DNA from: JANPJV01 sp031425695
GTDB taxonomy: Bacteria; Pseudomonadota; Gammaproteobacteria; Xanthomonadales; SZUA-5
DNA length: 52,626 nt
NCBI GenBank assembly: GCA_031425695.1
Contig: JANPJV010000061.1
Span: 1-52,626 of the forward strand
Direction: 5' to 3'
The position numbers and the translations under genes are program-made. The notes beneath the pieces were generated by a model that did no database searches, was not told the DNA's origin, and saw nothing but the letters and a program-made list of their open reading frames with translations. Below are positions 43,499-52,626 of the stretch, in pieces; position 1 is the first letter of the stretch, and every line of letters begins with the position of its first letter.

Positions 43499-46080
43499 AG
43501 AGCATTCCCGCAAATGTGTCCGGCCTCGGCATGCTGGATACGCCGCAGCGCGACCTGCTCAACTGGCTCGCGCGTCTGCGCGACAAGGCCGCGGCGAATG
43601 GCCTTGCCACTGAGGACCTGGCCGAAATCGGTCGCCGCACCAGCCAGCTGCTGAGCGTTACCCGCACCGCGCTCTCGCGCTACGGCGGACTGTTCGATGC
43701 GGCGCCGGATGCGATCACCCTGATCGACCGAGATGGGCACATCATCGATGCCAACAATGCCGCCGTCAGCCTGTTCGGGTGGGACCTTGCCGAGCTGCGC
43801 GGAATGACCGTGTTCGACATCAACCCGGGCCTGCCCGCGGACCATCTCGCGAGCATCTGGGATGAGCTCCAAGTCGATACGACGACGGCGATCCAGACCA
43901 CCAACCGATGCGCCGACGGGACCCTGGTGCCGGTCGAGGTGCACTCGCGCGCCTACATCGAAAATGGTGTCAAGCTGGTGGTCGCGGTGGCGCGCGACAT
44001 CCGTGAGCGGCTGCGCGCCGAAAGCGAGCTCAGCCACTCCGAAGAACGCTACAGCGCCCTGCTCAGCGCGGTCGACAAGGGCGTGATCCTGCATGACGGC
44101 GATGGCCGGGTGCGCTCGCTCAATGCCGCCGCGTCGCGCATCCTCGGCATCCAGTCGAGTGAGCTCAGCACGCGCTCCAGTCTCGCCGCATGGGATCTCT
44201 ACGACGCCGACGGCCAGGCGATCGCGTGGAGCGAAAACCCGGTGACGCGCTCCGTCAGGAGCGGCCAGCGCATCGATTCCACCGTGCTTGGGCTGGTTCA
44301 CCGCAGCAATGGCGTCGGCCGCTGGATCTCGATCAGCGTGGTGCCGCAGTTTCGCGAGGGCGAGAGCACCCCGTTCCAGTTGATCTCTCTGTTCAGCGAC
44401 ATCACCGAGCTGAAACGCGCCAGCGAGCTCTTCGACGAGGTGCAGTCACTCGCGCGCATCGGTGGCTGGACCTTCGACCTCAAGCAGCAGAGCCTGTACT
44501 GGACCGATGCGCTGCATCGCCTGCTCGGACGCGATCCGCGCCAGCCGCTCGAGCCGACCGGACTGGTCAGCATGCTGCACCCGGGAGAGCGCACGCGCAT
44601 GCAGGCCGCGATTGATCTGGCCGCACGCGACGGCACGCCGATCGAGGTCGAGGCACGCATCTTCCCGAGCGGTAACCGGCCGATGTGGATCCGCGTGCTC
44701 GGCCATGCGCAATCGCGCCACGGCGTCCCTTACCAGCTCACCGGCACCATCCAGGAAATCACTGCACGCAAGCTCGAGGAAGACCGCCTTCGCAAACAGG
44801 CGCAGATCGACCCGCTGACCGGCCTGTGGAATCGCGACGCGGTGCTGGCGATGCTGTCGACGGCGCTCGGCAACGCCGATCACTACCCGGGCCCAGCGCT
44901 GCTCTACGTCGATCTCGATCGCTTCAAGGTGATCAACGACCTGCTCGGCCACAATGCCGGCGACCGCCTGCTGACCGCGGCAGCACGGCGACTTTCTGAA
45001 GCCGTGTCCGCGGGCGTGCAGGTGGCGCGATTTGGTGGGGACGAATTCCTGGTGCTGGTCCCGGACGCCGCCAACGACGAAGTCGTCTGGCAACTCGCCG
45101 AGCGGATCGGCCAGGCCTTCGCAGCGGCCTTCAGCCATGGCGGCGAAGAGTTCGTGATCACCCCGTCGATCGGCATCGCGCGCTATCCCAACGACGGGCT
45201 CAACGTCCAGCAACTGCTCAATCACGCCGATGTCGCCATGTGCGAGGCCAAGCGCCGCGGCCGCAACACCTGGCAGATGTTCTCGCCCGCCCTCGCCCTG
45301 CAGCTCAAGGAACGGCTGCTTATCGAGACGCAGCTGCGACGGGCGATCGACAACAACGAATTTCATCTCGTCTACCAGCCCAAGCTCGACATGCTCGAAA
45401 ACCGGGTGATCGGCGCCGAAGCGCTGCTGCGCTGGCGCTCGCGCGTACTCGGCGAACTTGCGCCCGACACCTTCATCCCGATCGCGGAGACTTCCGGCGA
45501 CATTGTCCGCATTGGTACTTATGTGCTCGAACAAGCGTGTCGCCAACTGCGCGACTGGCGCGCGGCCGGTTTGAATCTCGGCCACGTGGCCGTGAACGTC
45601 TCCTTTCGCCAGTTCCTCGGAGATCACTTCGAACGTTCGGTGCGCGACGTCCTCGCGGCAACCGGCTTGCCGCCCCAGGCGCTCGAGCTCGAGATGACCG
45701 AGCGCGCGCTGATCGAAGACGCACCCGCAACGGAGCACACGCTGGCGAGCCTGCACAAGCTCGGCGTCGCCATCAGCATCGACGATTTCGGCGAAGGCTA
45801 CAGCGCGCTCGGCTACCTGCGCCGGCTGCCGCTCGCCGGCATCAAGATCAGCCACAACTTCATGTCCGGAGTACCCGGCAACCCCACCGACGCCAAGCTC
45901 TGCGAAGCGATCCTGCAGATGGCCCGCGCACTCAACCTGGGGGTCGTTGCGGAGGGCGTCGAAACCATCGAACAACGCGATTTCCTGCTCGCCCTCGGCG
46001 CCCGTTACGCCCAGGGCTTCTTCTTCGCTCCGCCGATGGCCGCGGACGAGTTCGAGAGGTTCGCGCGGGAGAGGCAGTGA
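43495..46080 (+). CDS. PAS-GGDEF-EAL cyclic-di-GMP signalling protein
   Basis: An 861-residue soluble sensor with both c-di-GMP output domains. Three PAS domains occupy about residues 55-430 (GGLFDAAPDAITLIDRDG; SALLSAVDKGVILHDGDG; SLARIGGWTFDLKQQSLYW). The GGDEF domain has the intact active site RFGGDEFLVLV near 512, but the RxxD inhibitory site is not seen (VSAG in its place). The EAL domain (about 610-855) keeps EALLRW, ALELEMTERALIED, DDFGEGYSALGYL and AEGVETIEQ; the usual KID reads KIS. It could be cyclase, phosphodiesterase or both. No membrane helices are present. It is coupled to mvaB by an ATGA overlap. Confidence 0.93.
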   Translation: MKSIPANVSGLGMLDTPQRDLLNWLARLRDKAAANGLATEDLAEIGRRTSQLLSVTRTALSRYGGLFDAAPDAITLIDRDGHIIDANNAAVSLFGWDLAELRGMTVFDINPGLPADHLASIWDELQVDTTTAIQTTNRCADGTLVPVEVHSRAYIENGVKLVVAVARDIRERLRAESELSHSEERYSALLSAVDKGVILHDGDGRVRSLNAAASRILGIQSSELSTRSSLAAWDLYDADGQAIAWSENPVTRSVRSGQRIDSTVLGLVHRSNGVGRWISISVVPQFREGESTPFQLISLFSDITELKRASELFDEVQSLARIGGWTFDLKQQSLYWTDALHRLLGRDPRQPLEPTGLVSMLHPGERTRMQAAIDLAARDGTPIEVEARIFPSGNRPMWIRVLGHAQSRHGVPYQLTGTIQEITARKLEEDRLRKQAQIDPLTGLWNRDAVLAMLSTALGNADHYPGPALLYVDLDRFKVINDLLGHNAGDRLLTAAARRLSEAVSAGVQVARFGGDEFLVLVPDAANDEVVWQLAERIGQAFAAAFSHGGEEFVITPSIGIARYPNDGLNVQQLLNHADVAMCEAKRRGRNTWQMFSPALALQLKERLLIETQLRRAIDNNEFHLVYQPKLDMLENRVIGAEALLRWRSRVLGELAPDTFIPIAETSGDIVRIGTYVLEQACRQLRDWRAAGLNLGHVAVNVSFRQFLGDHFERSVRDVLAATGLPPQALELEMTERALIEDAPATEHTLASLHKLGVAISIDDFGEGYSALGYLRRLPLAGIKISHNFMSGVPGNPTDAKLCEAILQMARALNLGVVAEGVETIEQRDFLLALGARYAQGFFFAPPMAADEFERFARERQ

Positions 46081-46081
46081 A

Positions 46082-46170
46082 GCGGTTTCGATTTCAGTTG
46101 TCGGTTTCGGAAAGAGCGGCATGCGGAGGCCTGCTGGCATCCGAAACCGACAACCGAAACTGAAACCCGC
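46082..46170. repeat. CCGAAA-word inverted repeat after the GGDEF-EAL gene
   Basis: The left arm (46082-46110) is GCGGTTTCGATTTCAGTTG continuing TCGGTTTCGG. The right arm (46141-46170) is its near complement ending GAAACCCGC. The stem is about 29 bp and the loop about 30 nt. It begins 1 bp after the stop codon, a terminator-like position. Confidence 0.85.
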
Positions 46171-46254
46171 TCTCGCGTTCACAACTAGAACAGCGTCCTC
46201 ACGGTCCGTGTCTATACTGGCTGATTGCCCACCCATCAGTTTCCAGGAGTTTTC

Positions 46255-47070
46255 GTGCCGGCTAAAAGCCTGCCAGACCGTACCCGCGGCTTTCTGATTC
46301 CGATCGGCGGTGCCGAGGACAAGATCGGCGATACGCGTATTCTCAAGCGCTTCGTCGGCTTGTGCGGGCGCCGGCCTTCAATCGCGATCATTCCCACGGC
46401 CTCGCGTCGTGATGACGCCGGACAGGCGTACCAGGAGCTGTTCAGCGATCTCGACGCCGCCGATTCGACCATCCTGCAGTTCGCACGCCGCGAGGATTGC
46501 GACAGCGACGAAGCGCTGAAGGTGCTGGCCGATTGCGACGGCGTGTTCATCACCGGTGGAAACCAGCTGCGGCTCTCGACGACGATCGGCGGTACGCCGG
46601 TTGCGCGCATGCTGCGGCGTCGCCACGCGAACGGCATGCCGATTGCGGGCACCTCGGCGGGCGCGGCCATCATGCCAGCGCACATGATCGCAGGCGGCGA
46701 AGAAGGCGCGACTCCGCGCGCAGGCATGGTCAGCCTGGCGCCCGGTCTCGGCCTTTCCAACAAGATCATGATCGACCAGCACTTCCGCCAGCGCGACCGC
46801 ATCGGTCGCCTGTTGACGGCGCTCGCCCTCAACCCGTTCGCGCTCGCGCTCGGCATCGACGAGGACACCGCGGCCTTCATCGGCCCTGACAACATCCTCG
46901 AAGTCGTCGGCAGCAGCACGGTCCTCGTACTGGACCCGTCCGAGGTGCGGCATTCCTCGCTTGCCGAAACTGATCACGGCAACCCGGTGAGCATCACCAA
47001 CGTGCGCCTGCACATCCTGACCGCCGGCATGCGTTTCGACATCGACGGGCGCAAGCCGCTGGCGGATTGA
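46255..47070 (+). CDS. cphB: Cyanophycinase-like peptidase (S51 family)
   Basis: A 271-residue serine peptidase of the class-I glutaminase-like fold. Cyanophycinase cuts the storage polymer cyanophycin (Asp backbone with Arg side chains) to beta-Asp-Arg. Motifs are FLIPIGGAEDK at the N-terminus, VFITGGNQLRL, the nucleophile GTSAGAAIMPAHMI near residue 133, and IDQHFRQRDRIGRL. A GTG start at 46255 is backed by CAGGAG five bases upstream. No cyanophycin synthetase (cphA) is in the window, though it may lie elsewhere. The GNAT gene downstream is separated by a CCGAAA-type repeat. Confidence 0.88.
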   Translation: MPAKSLPDRTRGFLIPIGGAEDKIGDTRILKRFVGLCGRRPSIAIIPTASRRDDAGQAYQELFSDLDAADSTILQFARREDCDSDEALKVLADCDGVFITGGNQLRLSTTIGGTPVARMLRRRHANGMPIAGTSAGAAIMPAHMIAGGEEGATPRAGMVSLAPGLGLSNKIMIDQHFRQRDRIGRLLTALALNPFALALGIDEDTAAFIGPDNILEVVGSSTVLVLDPSEVRHSSLAETDHGNPVSITNVRLHILTAGMRFDIDGRKPLAD

Positions 47071-47071
47071 A

Positions 47072-47165
47072 GCGGGTTTCGGTTTCGGTTGTGGGTTTCG
47101 GAAAGGCACTGCAGTTTGCTTTCCCGAAACCGAAACCGAAACCGAAAACCGACAACCGAAAACCG
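47072..47165. repeat. CCGAAA-word inverted repeat after cyanophycinase gene
   Basis: The left arm 47072-47104 is GCGGGTTTCGGTTTCGG followed by TTGTGGGTTTCGG. The right arm, about 47119-47165, holds extra CCGAAA units (CCGAAACCGAAACCGAAACC then GAAAACCGACAACCG). The arms are unequal in unit number, which suggests slippage. Confidence 0.85.
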
Positions 47166-47181
47166 CCTGTATGCTCCACCC

Positions 47182-47706
47182 ATGACCGAACCGTTCCTGA
47201 TCCGCCCCATCGACACGCGCGACGATCCGCGGGTTGCGCAGATCATCCGCACGGTGATGCCCGAGTTCGGTGCCGATGGGCCCGGCTTCGCGATCCATGA
47301 CCCGGAAGTCGATGTGATGAGCACGGCCTATGCCGAAGCCCAACACGCGTACTTCGTGGTCGAGCTCGATGGCGTGGTCGCGGGCGGTGGTGGGGTCGCG
47401 CCGCTGATCAACGCCGACGACGACATCTGTGAGCTGCGCAAGATGTATTTCATGCCGGCGCTGCGCGGCCTGGGTGCCGGACGGGCGCTGATGCAGACCT
47501 GCCTCGACGCTGCGCGCGCGGCTGGCTTCAAGCGCTGTTACCTCGAAACGCTGACCGGCATGGCGCGCGCCCAGGCGCTTTACGAACAGTTTGGATTCCA
47601 GCGGCTCGAAGGCCCCATGGGCGGCACCGGCCATTTTGGCTGCAACCGTTTCTACCTGCTCGACCTCGCCGCTGAACCGCCGGCTGATCCACAGACTCAA
47701 AGTTGA
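47182..47706 (+). CDS. GNAT family N-acetyltransferase
   Basis: A 174-residue single-domain GNAT. FLIRPIDTRDDPRVAQII is the beta1-alpha1 start. YFVVELDGVVAGGGGVAPL follows, and the acetyl-CoA loop lies in LRKMYFMPALRGLGAGRALM. It ends in RAQALYEQFGFQRLEGPMG, with a TGHFGCNRFYLLDL strand. The substrate is unknown. The small GNAT shape fits amino-acid or protein acetylation equally well. Confidence 0.85.
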   Translation: MTEPFLIRPIDTRDDPRVAQIIRTVMPEFGADGPGFAIHDPEVDVMSTAYAEAQHAYFVVELDGVVAGGGGVAPLINADDDICELRKMYFMPALRGLGAGRALMQTCLDAARAAGFKRCYLETLTGMARAQALYEQFGFQRLEGPMGGTGHFGCNRFYLLDLAAEPPADPQTQS

Positions 47707-47784
47707 CCATTTGTGTGGCGGTGGCACGGTGCTTCGGGCAGAATGCGCGGCCTTGCGCACCTTTGCGCTGCAGCCTGTCCCAAG

Positions 47785-48003
47785 ATGTCCAAAGAAGATC
47801 ATATTGAAATGGAAGGCACGGTTCTCGAAACCTTGCCCAACACCATGTTTCGCGTGCAGCTCGAGAACGGGCATGTCATCACTGCCCATATCTCCGGCCG
47901 CATGCGCAAGAACTACATCCGCATCCTGACCGGCGACAAGGTCAAGATCGAGATGACGCCGTACGATCTCAGCAAGGGTCGCATCACCTTCCGCCAGAAG
48001 TAG
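47785..48003 (+). CDS. infA: Translation initiation factor IF-1
   Basis: A 72-residue OB-fold protein that binds the 30S A site during initiation. The sequence MSKEDHIEMEGTVLETLPNT, FRVQLENGHVITAHISGRMR and KNYIRILTGDKVKIEMTPYD is diagnostic. The ATG at 47785 gives the standard length; the open frame extends upstream but non-homologously. A GC-rich 6-bp hairpin (GGCGCG/CGCGCC, 48003-48020) follows at the stop codon. Confidence 0.97.
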   Translation: MSKEDHIEMEGTVLETLPNTMFRVQLENGHVITAHISGRMRKNYIRILTGDKVKIEMTPYDLSKGRITFRQK

Positions 48004-48185
48004 GCGCGCTGCTGCGCGCCCCAAGTGCTGTTGTGGGAGCGGCCATGGCCGCGATGTTTCCTCGCAGACGCGGCGCTGGCGCGAACCATAGTTCGCAAAA
48101 GGCCACACCTCGCGCGCTCAGAGCCACGCCACGCGGAGCTTCCGCGCTGGATACAATCCGCGGCTCGCCTAGTTGAAACCCACCC
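48004..48185. repeat. infA-yoaA gap with two repeat types
   Basis: GTGGGAGCGGCCATGGCCGC at about 48033-48052 is a typical extragenic palindrome. From 48071 to 48132 lies an inverted copy of the GTAGCGTGGCTCTGAGCGCG repeat seen at 22435-22608. No gene was recognised in this 182-bp gap. Confidence 0.6.
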
Positions 48186-50093
48186 ATGTCTGCCGCTGAC
48201 GTCCTCGGCCCCGAAGGCCCGTTTGCCACCGATCCGGGCTTTATCACGCGCACTCAGCAGCAACGCATGGCGGCCGCGATCGAAGCGGTGATGGAAAGTG
48301 GCGGGACCCTGATCGTCGAAGCCGGGACGGGCACCGGCAAGACCTTTGCCTACCTGGTACCGGTGCTGCTCGCCAATCGGCGCGCGATCATTTCCACGGG
48401 CACCAAGGCGCTGCAGGACCAGCTTTTTCATCGCGACCTGCCGCGTGTCTGCGCAACGCTCAGGATCAATCCGAAGAAAGCCCTGCTGAAGGGGCGTGCG
48501 AATTACCTGTGCCTGCATCGGCTCGACCTCTCCGACGAGCAGGCGCGCCTGGCCAGCCGTGAGGCCGTGCGCGATCTCGCGACCATCCGCGCCTGGTCGC
48601 GGGTGACGCGTTCCGGGGATCGCATGGATCTCGACCAGGTTCCAGAAGATTCAGGCGTGTGGCCGTGGGTCACGTCGACCGCGGAAAACTGCCTCGGCAG
48701 CGAGTGCCCGCAGTTCCAGGATTGCTTCGTGGTCAAGGCGCGGCGCAAGGCGCAGGAAGCCGACATCGTCGTCGTCAACCACCATCTGTTGTTTGCCGAC
48801 CTCGCCATCAAGCGCGACGGCTTCGGCGAGATCCTGCCGGGCGCACAGGCCATGGTGCTCGATGAAGCGCACCAGATCGCCGAGACCGCGAGCCAGTTCC
48901 TGACCACGTCCTTGAGCTTCCGGCAACTGGCCGAGCTCACCCGCGACACCCTGGCCGAGGCCGGCCAGCAGGCGGGCGGACTGGCGCTGCTGGCCGGGCC
49001 GATCAGCGACGTCGAGCAATCCGTGCGCGATCTGCGCCTCGCGCTCGACGACCTTCCGAACAAGGGCACCTGGAAGCAGGCTTGCGGGCGGCCCGGTGTG
49101 GTCGATGCGCGCGACACCTTGGCCGCCGCGCTGGCCGCCCTGATCGCGGCGCTGGATGCGCAGGCCGACCGCAGCGTCGGCCTGACCGCGTGCGCCGAGC
49201 GTGCACGCGAAAGTGCGCTGCGCCTGGCGCGGGCCACGTCCATGCAGGCCGACGCCGACGTGCGCTGGTACGAGTTGTTCCAGCGCGGCTTCGTGCTGCA
49301 CGCGACGCCGCTCGACCCCGCCGAGTCCCTGCACGAATTTCGCGCGGCCTCGAACGCGTCCTGGATCGCCACTTCCGCCACCCTCGCAGTCGGCAAGTCC
49401 TTCGAGCTGTTCCAGGCCCAGACCGGCCTCAAAGACGCGCAGACGCTCTATCTCGACAGCCCCTTCGACTACGCCAACCAGTCGCTGCTGTATCTGCCGA
49501 CCGGCATGCGCGAGCCCAATACCGAGGGCTATACCGACGCCGTCGTCGACGTTGCGCTGCCCGTGCTGCGCGCCTCGCGCGGCCGCGCCTTCCTGCTGTT
49601 CACCTCGCACCGCGCACTGCGCGATGCCGCCGACTACCTGCGGCACATTGGCGAGTTCCCGTTGTTCGTCCAGGGGGAGCGCCCACGCCCGGCCCTGCTC
49701 GCCGATTTCATCGCATCTGGAAACGGCGTGCTACTGGGCGCCGCAAGCTTCTGGGAAGGCGTCGACGTGCCGGGCGACGCCCTTTCGGTCGTCGTCATCG
49801 ACAAACTGCCCTTCGGACAGATCGGCGACCCTGTCATCGAAGCCCGCCTCGAAGCCATCCGCTACGACGGCGGCAATCCCTTCCGCGACTACCAACTCCC
49901 CAGCGCCGTCCTCGCGCTCAAGCAAGGCGTCGGCCGCCTCATCCGCACCACCCGCGACCGCGGCGTCCTCGTCCTCTGCGACCCGCGCCTCAACACCAAA
50001 AGCTACGGCCGCAACTTCCTCGAATCCCTACCGCCGATGCGCCGGACGCGTGTAGTGGCCGACGTCGAGGCGTTTTTTGCGCGTGCGGAATGA
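48186..50093 (+). CDS. yoaA: ATP-dependent helicase YoaA (DinG/XPD family)
   Basis: A 635-residue superfamily 2 helicase with an iron-sulfur cluster, matching YoaA (636 residues in E. coli) better than DinG. Walker A EAGTGTGKT is at 44-52, DEAH at about 224-227. The Fe-S cysteines are near residue 108 (YLCLH) and in ENCLGSECPQFQDCF (about 168-181). The C-terminal motif VGRLIRTTRDRGVLVL is the motif VI arginine-finger segment. YoaA works with DNA polymerase III chi in repair of stalled forks. It starts with ATG 182 bp after infA. Confidence 0.93.
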   Translation: MSAADVLGPEGPFATDPGFITRTQQQRMAAAIEAVMESGGTLIVEAGTGTGKTFAYLVPVLLANRRAIISTGTKALQDQLFHRDLPRVCATLRINPKKALLKGRANYLCLHRLDLSDEQARLASREAVRDLATIRAWSRVTRSGDRMDLDQVPEDSGVWPWVTSTAENCLGSECPQFQDCFVVKARRKAQEADIVVVNHHLLFADLAIKRDGFGEILPGAQAMVLDEAHQIAETASQFLTTSLSFRQLAELTRDTLAEAGQQAGGLALLAGPISDVEQSVRDLRLALDDLPNKGTWKQACGRPGVVDARDTLAAALAALIAALDAQADRSVGLTACAERARESALRLARATSMQADADVRWYELFQRGFVLHATPLDPAESLHEFRAASNASWIATSATLAVGKSFELFQAQTGLKDAQTLYLDSPFDYANQSLLYLPTGMREPNTEGYTDAVVDVALPVLRASRGRAFLLFTSHRALRDAADYLRHIGEFPLFVQGERPRPALLADFIASGNGVLLGAASFWEGVDVPGDALSVVVIDKLPFGQIGDPVIEARLEAIRYDGGNPFRDYQLPSAVLALKQGVGRLIRTTRDRGVLVLCDPRLNTKSYGRNFLESLPPMRRTRVVADVEAFFARAE

Positions 50094-50109
50094 AGAGCCA
50101 GAGCCATTT

Positions 50110-50332
50110 TTACACAAGAAGCACAAAGTGAAGCGGACACAAAATGCACATAAAAAGCGCTTGACGGATCGGCGGCGGGCTCTGATTCGAGTGTAGTTCG
50201 GGCTGCACCAGTGTTACCCGGCGGCCTTTGCCACTTCAGATCGCGTCACCCGAGATGCAGCGCACATCACCCCAAGACCAAAAGCTCTTTATGTGCATTT
50301 TGTGTCCGCTTCTCTTTGTGCTTTTTGTGTAA
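50110..50332. repeat. Long ACACAAA-type inverted repeat between yoaA and hemL
   Basis: The left arm 50110-50161 and the right arm 50283-50332 are about 50-bp near-perfect complements. The words are ACACAAGAAGCACAAAG, AAGCGGACACAAAATGCACA and TAAAAAGC. The 121-nt interior is unrelated and has no gene. It sits between convergent genes, so it may terminate both. The AT-rich arms stand out in a GC-rich genome. Confidence 0.85.
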
Positions 50333-50350
50333 GAAGGCTTCGCTTTCCAA

Positions 50351-51637
<1,287 letters not shown>

Positions 51638-51651
51638 CGCGGTTCTCAAAA

Positions 51652-51739
51652 GTAGGTCATGTTGACCGCGAAGCGGTCTACTTGACAGGTTTCCAGCAAA
51701 AGGCGTCAAGTAGCCCGCTGCGCGGGCAACATGACCTAC
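51652..51739. repeat. Cloverleaf-like palindromic element, copy 4
   Basis: The outer stem GTAGGTCATGTTG (51652-51664) pairs with CAACATGACCTAC (51727-51739), the same sequence as copy 2. The inside has the hairpin ACCGC-GAA-GCGGT, the inner arm CTACTTGAC (51678-51686) with GTCAAGTAG (51705-51713), and GCCCGC-TGC-GCGGGC. It lies between two minus-strand genes, ending 14 bp before the SDR stop. Confidence 0.85.
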
Positions 51740-51753
51740 GTGAACATCGCCGC

Positions 51754-52569
51754 CTACAAAAACAGATCCGGCAGCAGCTCCATGCCCGGCTTGACCGCGT
51801 ACTGGTCGAAGTCGGTGACGCCGGCTTCGCGGAGGATGTCTTCGTCGATGAGGAACTGGCCAGTGCGGGCGCGGCTGGGGGTGGTGAGGATGGCGTGGGC
51901 GGCGTCGGCCATGATTTGCGGCTTGCGGCAGCGGTAGGGATCGACACCCGGGATCATGGCGATGGCGGCGGTGTGGATCACGGTTTTCGGCCAGAGCGCA
52001 TTGATGGCGATACCCTGCTCAGCGAATTCACGCGACATGCCGAGCACGCAAAGGCTCATGCCGTACTTGGCCATGGTGTAGGCAGTGTGTGGCGCGAACC
52101 ATTTGGGGTCCATGTTGAGCGGCGGCGAGAGCGTCAGGATGTGCGGGTTCGTGGCCTCCTTGAGGTGCGGAAGGCACGCCTGCGAGCACAGATAAGTGCC
52201 GCGCACATTCACCCCGAACATCAGGTCGAAGCGCTTCATCGGCGTCTCCAGCGTGCCGGTCAGGCTGATCGCGCTGGCGTTGTTGACCAGGATGTCGATG
52301 CCGCCAAAGACTTTGATCGCGAGCTTGACCGCCTCGACCACCTGCTCTTCCTCGCGGATGTCCACCTTGAGCGGCAGGGCCTTGCCACCGGCCTGCTCGA
52401 TCGCCTTGGCCACCGAATAGATCGTGCCTGGCAGCTTCGCATGCTCGCGCTCGGTCTTCGCCGCCAGCACGATATTCGCGCCATCCCTCGCCGCCCGCAG
52501 CGCAATTGCCTCACCGATGCCGCGCGAACCGCCACTGATGAAGATCGTCTTGTTGGCCAGGGTTTGCAT
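51754..52569 (-). CDS. Short-chain dehydrogenase/reductase, HSDL2-like
   Basis: A 271-residue SDR oxidoreductase. The NAD(P) loop ISGGSRGIGEAIALR is at 11-25, DILVNNASA at about 93-101, the catalytic LTLSPPLN, and YTMAK with Tyr and Lys near 165-169. It ends with a RTGQFLIDEDIL then REAGVTDFDQY segment as in the HSDL2 (hydroxysteroid dehydrogenase-like 2) group, whose bacterial substrates are unknown. CGGAGA precedes the ATG. It stands alone. Confidence 0.9.
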   Translation of the reverse strand: MQTLANKTIFISGGSRGIGEAIALRAARDGANIVLAAKTEREHAKLPGTIYSVAKAIEQAGGKALPLKVDIREEEQVVEAVKLAIKVFGGIDILVNNASAISLTGTLETPMKRFDLMFGVNVRGTYLCSQACLPHLKEATNPHILTLSPPLNMDPKWFAPHTAYTMAKYGMSLCVLGMSREFAEQGIAINALWPKTVIHTAAIAMIPGVDPYRCRKPQIMADAAHAILTTPSRARTGQFLIDEDILREAGVTDFDQYAVKPGMELLPDLFL

Positions 52570-52596
52570 CGGGTCTCCGGGGGATTGGCGAGGGTA

Positions 52597-52626
52597 CGTG
52601 GGTCCGGACCCTGTCCGGACGCGTTT
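52597..52626. repeat. GTCCGGAC repeat unit at the window edge
   Basis: ACGTGGGTCCGGACCCTGTC followed by CGGACGCGTTT is a full unit of the family found at 7333, 11402-11560, 18457 and 22399. It lies upstream of the SDR gene and may continue beyond the window. Confidence 0.65.

Overview
This is a high-GC window of about 52.6 kb from a gammaproteobacterial chromosome, most likely Xanthomonadales/Lysobacterales. The evidence is the RNase E (rne)/RluC divergent pair, the lptD-surA-pdxA-rsmA cluster, yajC-secD-secF, and an rpoN-hpf-ptsN / hprK-rapZ-EIIA-ptsH-ptsI regulatory PTS cluster with no sugar permease in the window. No tRNA, rRNA, CRISPR array, integrase or transposase gene was recognised. 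The species cannot be named from this sequence; the many intergenic palindromic repeats are typical of uncultured members of this order.

Layout. 1-5.3 kb: the end of an unknown gene, an HNH endonuclease, ammonium transport and PII (amtB then glnK, with a good sigma-54 promoter before amtB), the Mg transporter mgtE and a TatD hydrolase. 5.5-11.4 kb: tcdA and rluC on the minus strand, divergent from a long rne. 11.5-18.4 kb: a GacA/UvrY-type response regulator, a GacA/UvrY-like palindrome, then lptD-surA-pdxA-rsmA (outer-membrane biogenesis, PLP synthesis, rRNA methylation). 18.5-22.3 kb: a GFA-family protein, a 50-residue DUF5989 membrane protein and aconitase. 22.7-27.0 kb: ptsI, ptsH, a mannose-type EIIA, rapZ and hprK. 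27.0-33.8 kb: an accessory block holding a broken PIN toxin with its antitoxin, a NarL-type response regulator, a frameshifted PAS histidine kinase, and a four-gene module of one unknown protein, a Ras/MglA-like GTPase and two Roadblock-type proteins. 33.9-36.3 kb: ptsN, hpf and rpoN, which in related bacteria adjoin hprK directly. 36.6-39.8 kb: secF, secD, yajC. 40.1-46.1 kb: a wax ester synthase/DGAT, an alpha/beta hydrolase, HMG-CoA lyase and a PAS-GGDEF-EAL protein. 46.3-52.6 kb: cyanophycinase, a GNAT acetyltransferase, infA, yoaA, hemL and an SDR.

The most unusual content is (i) the GTPase-Roadblock module inserted in the PTS/rpoN neighbourhood, and (ii) the dense intergenic repeats. 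The repeats include four copies of a nested palindrome (two of which fold as cloverleaves), an inverted-repeat family with arms of CCGAAA words, several other long low-complexity hairpins, GTCCGGAC repeats (two of them read through in the N-terminus of rluC), and two MITE-like elements that directly abut the start codons of lptD and the GFA gene. All functional calls rest on reading the translated sequence; no database search was run.
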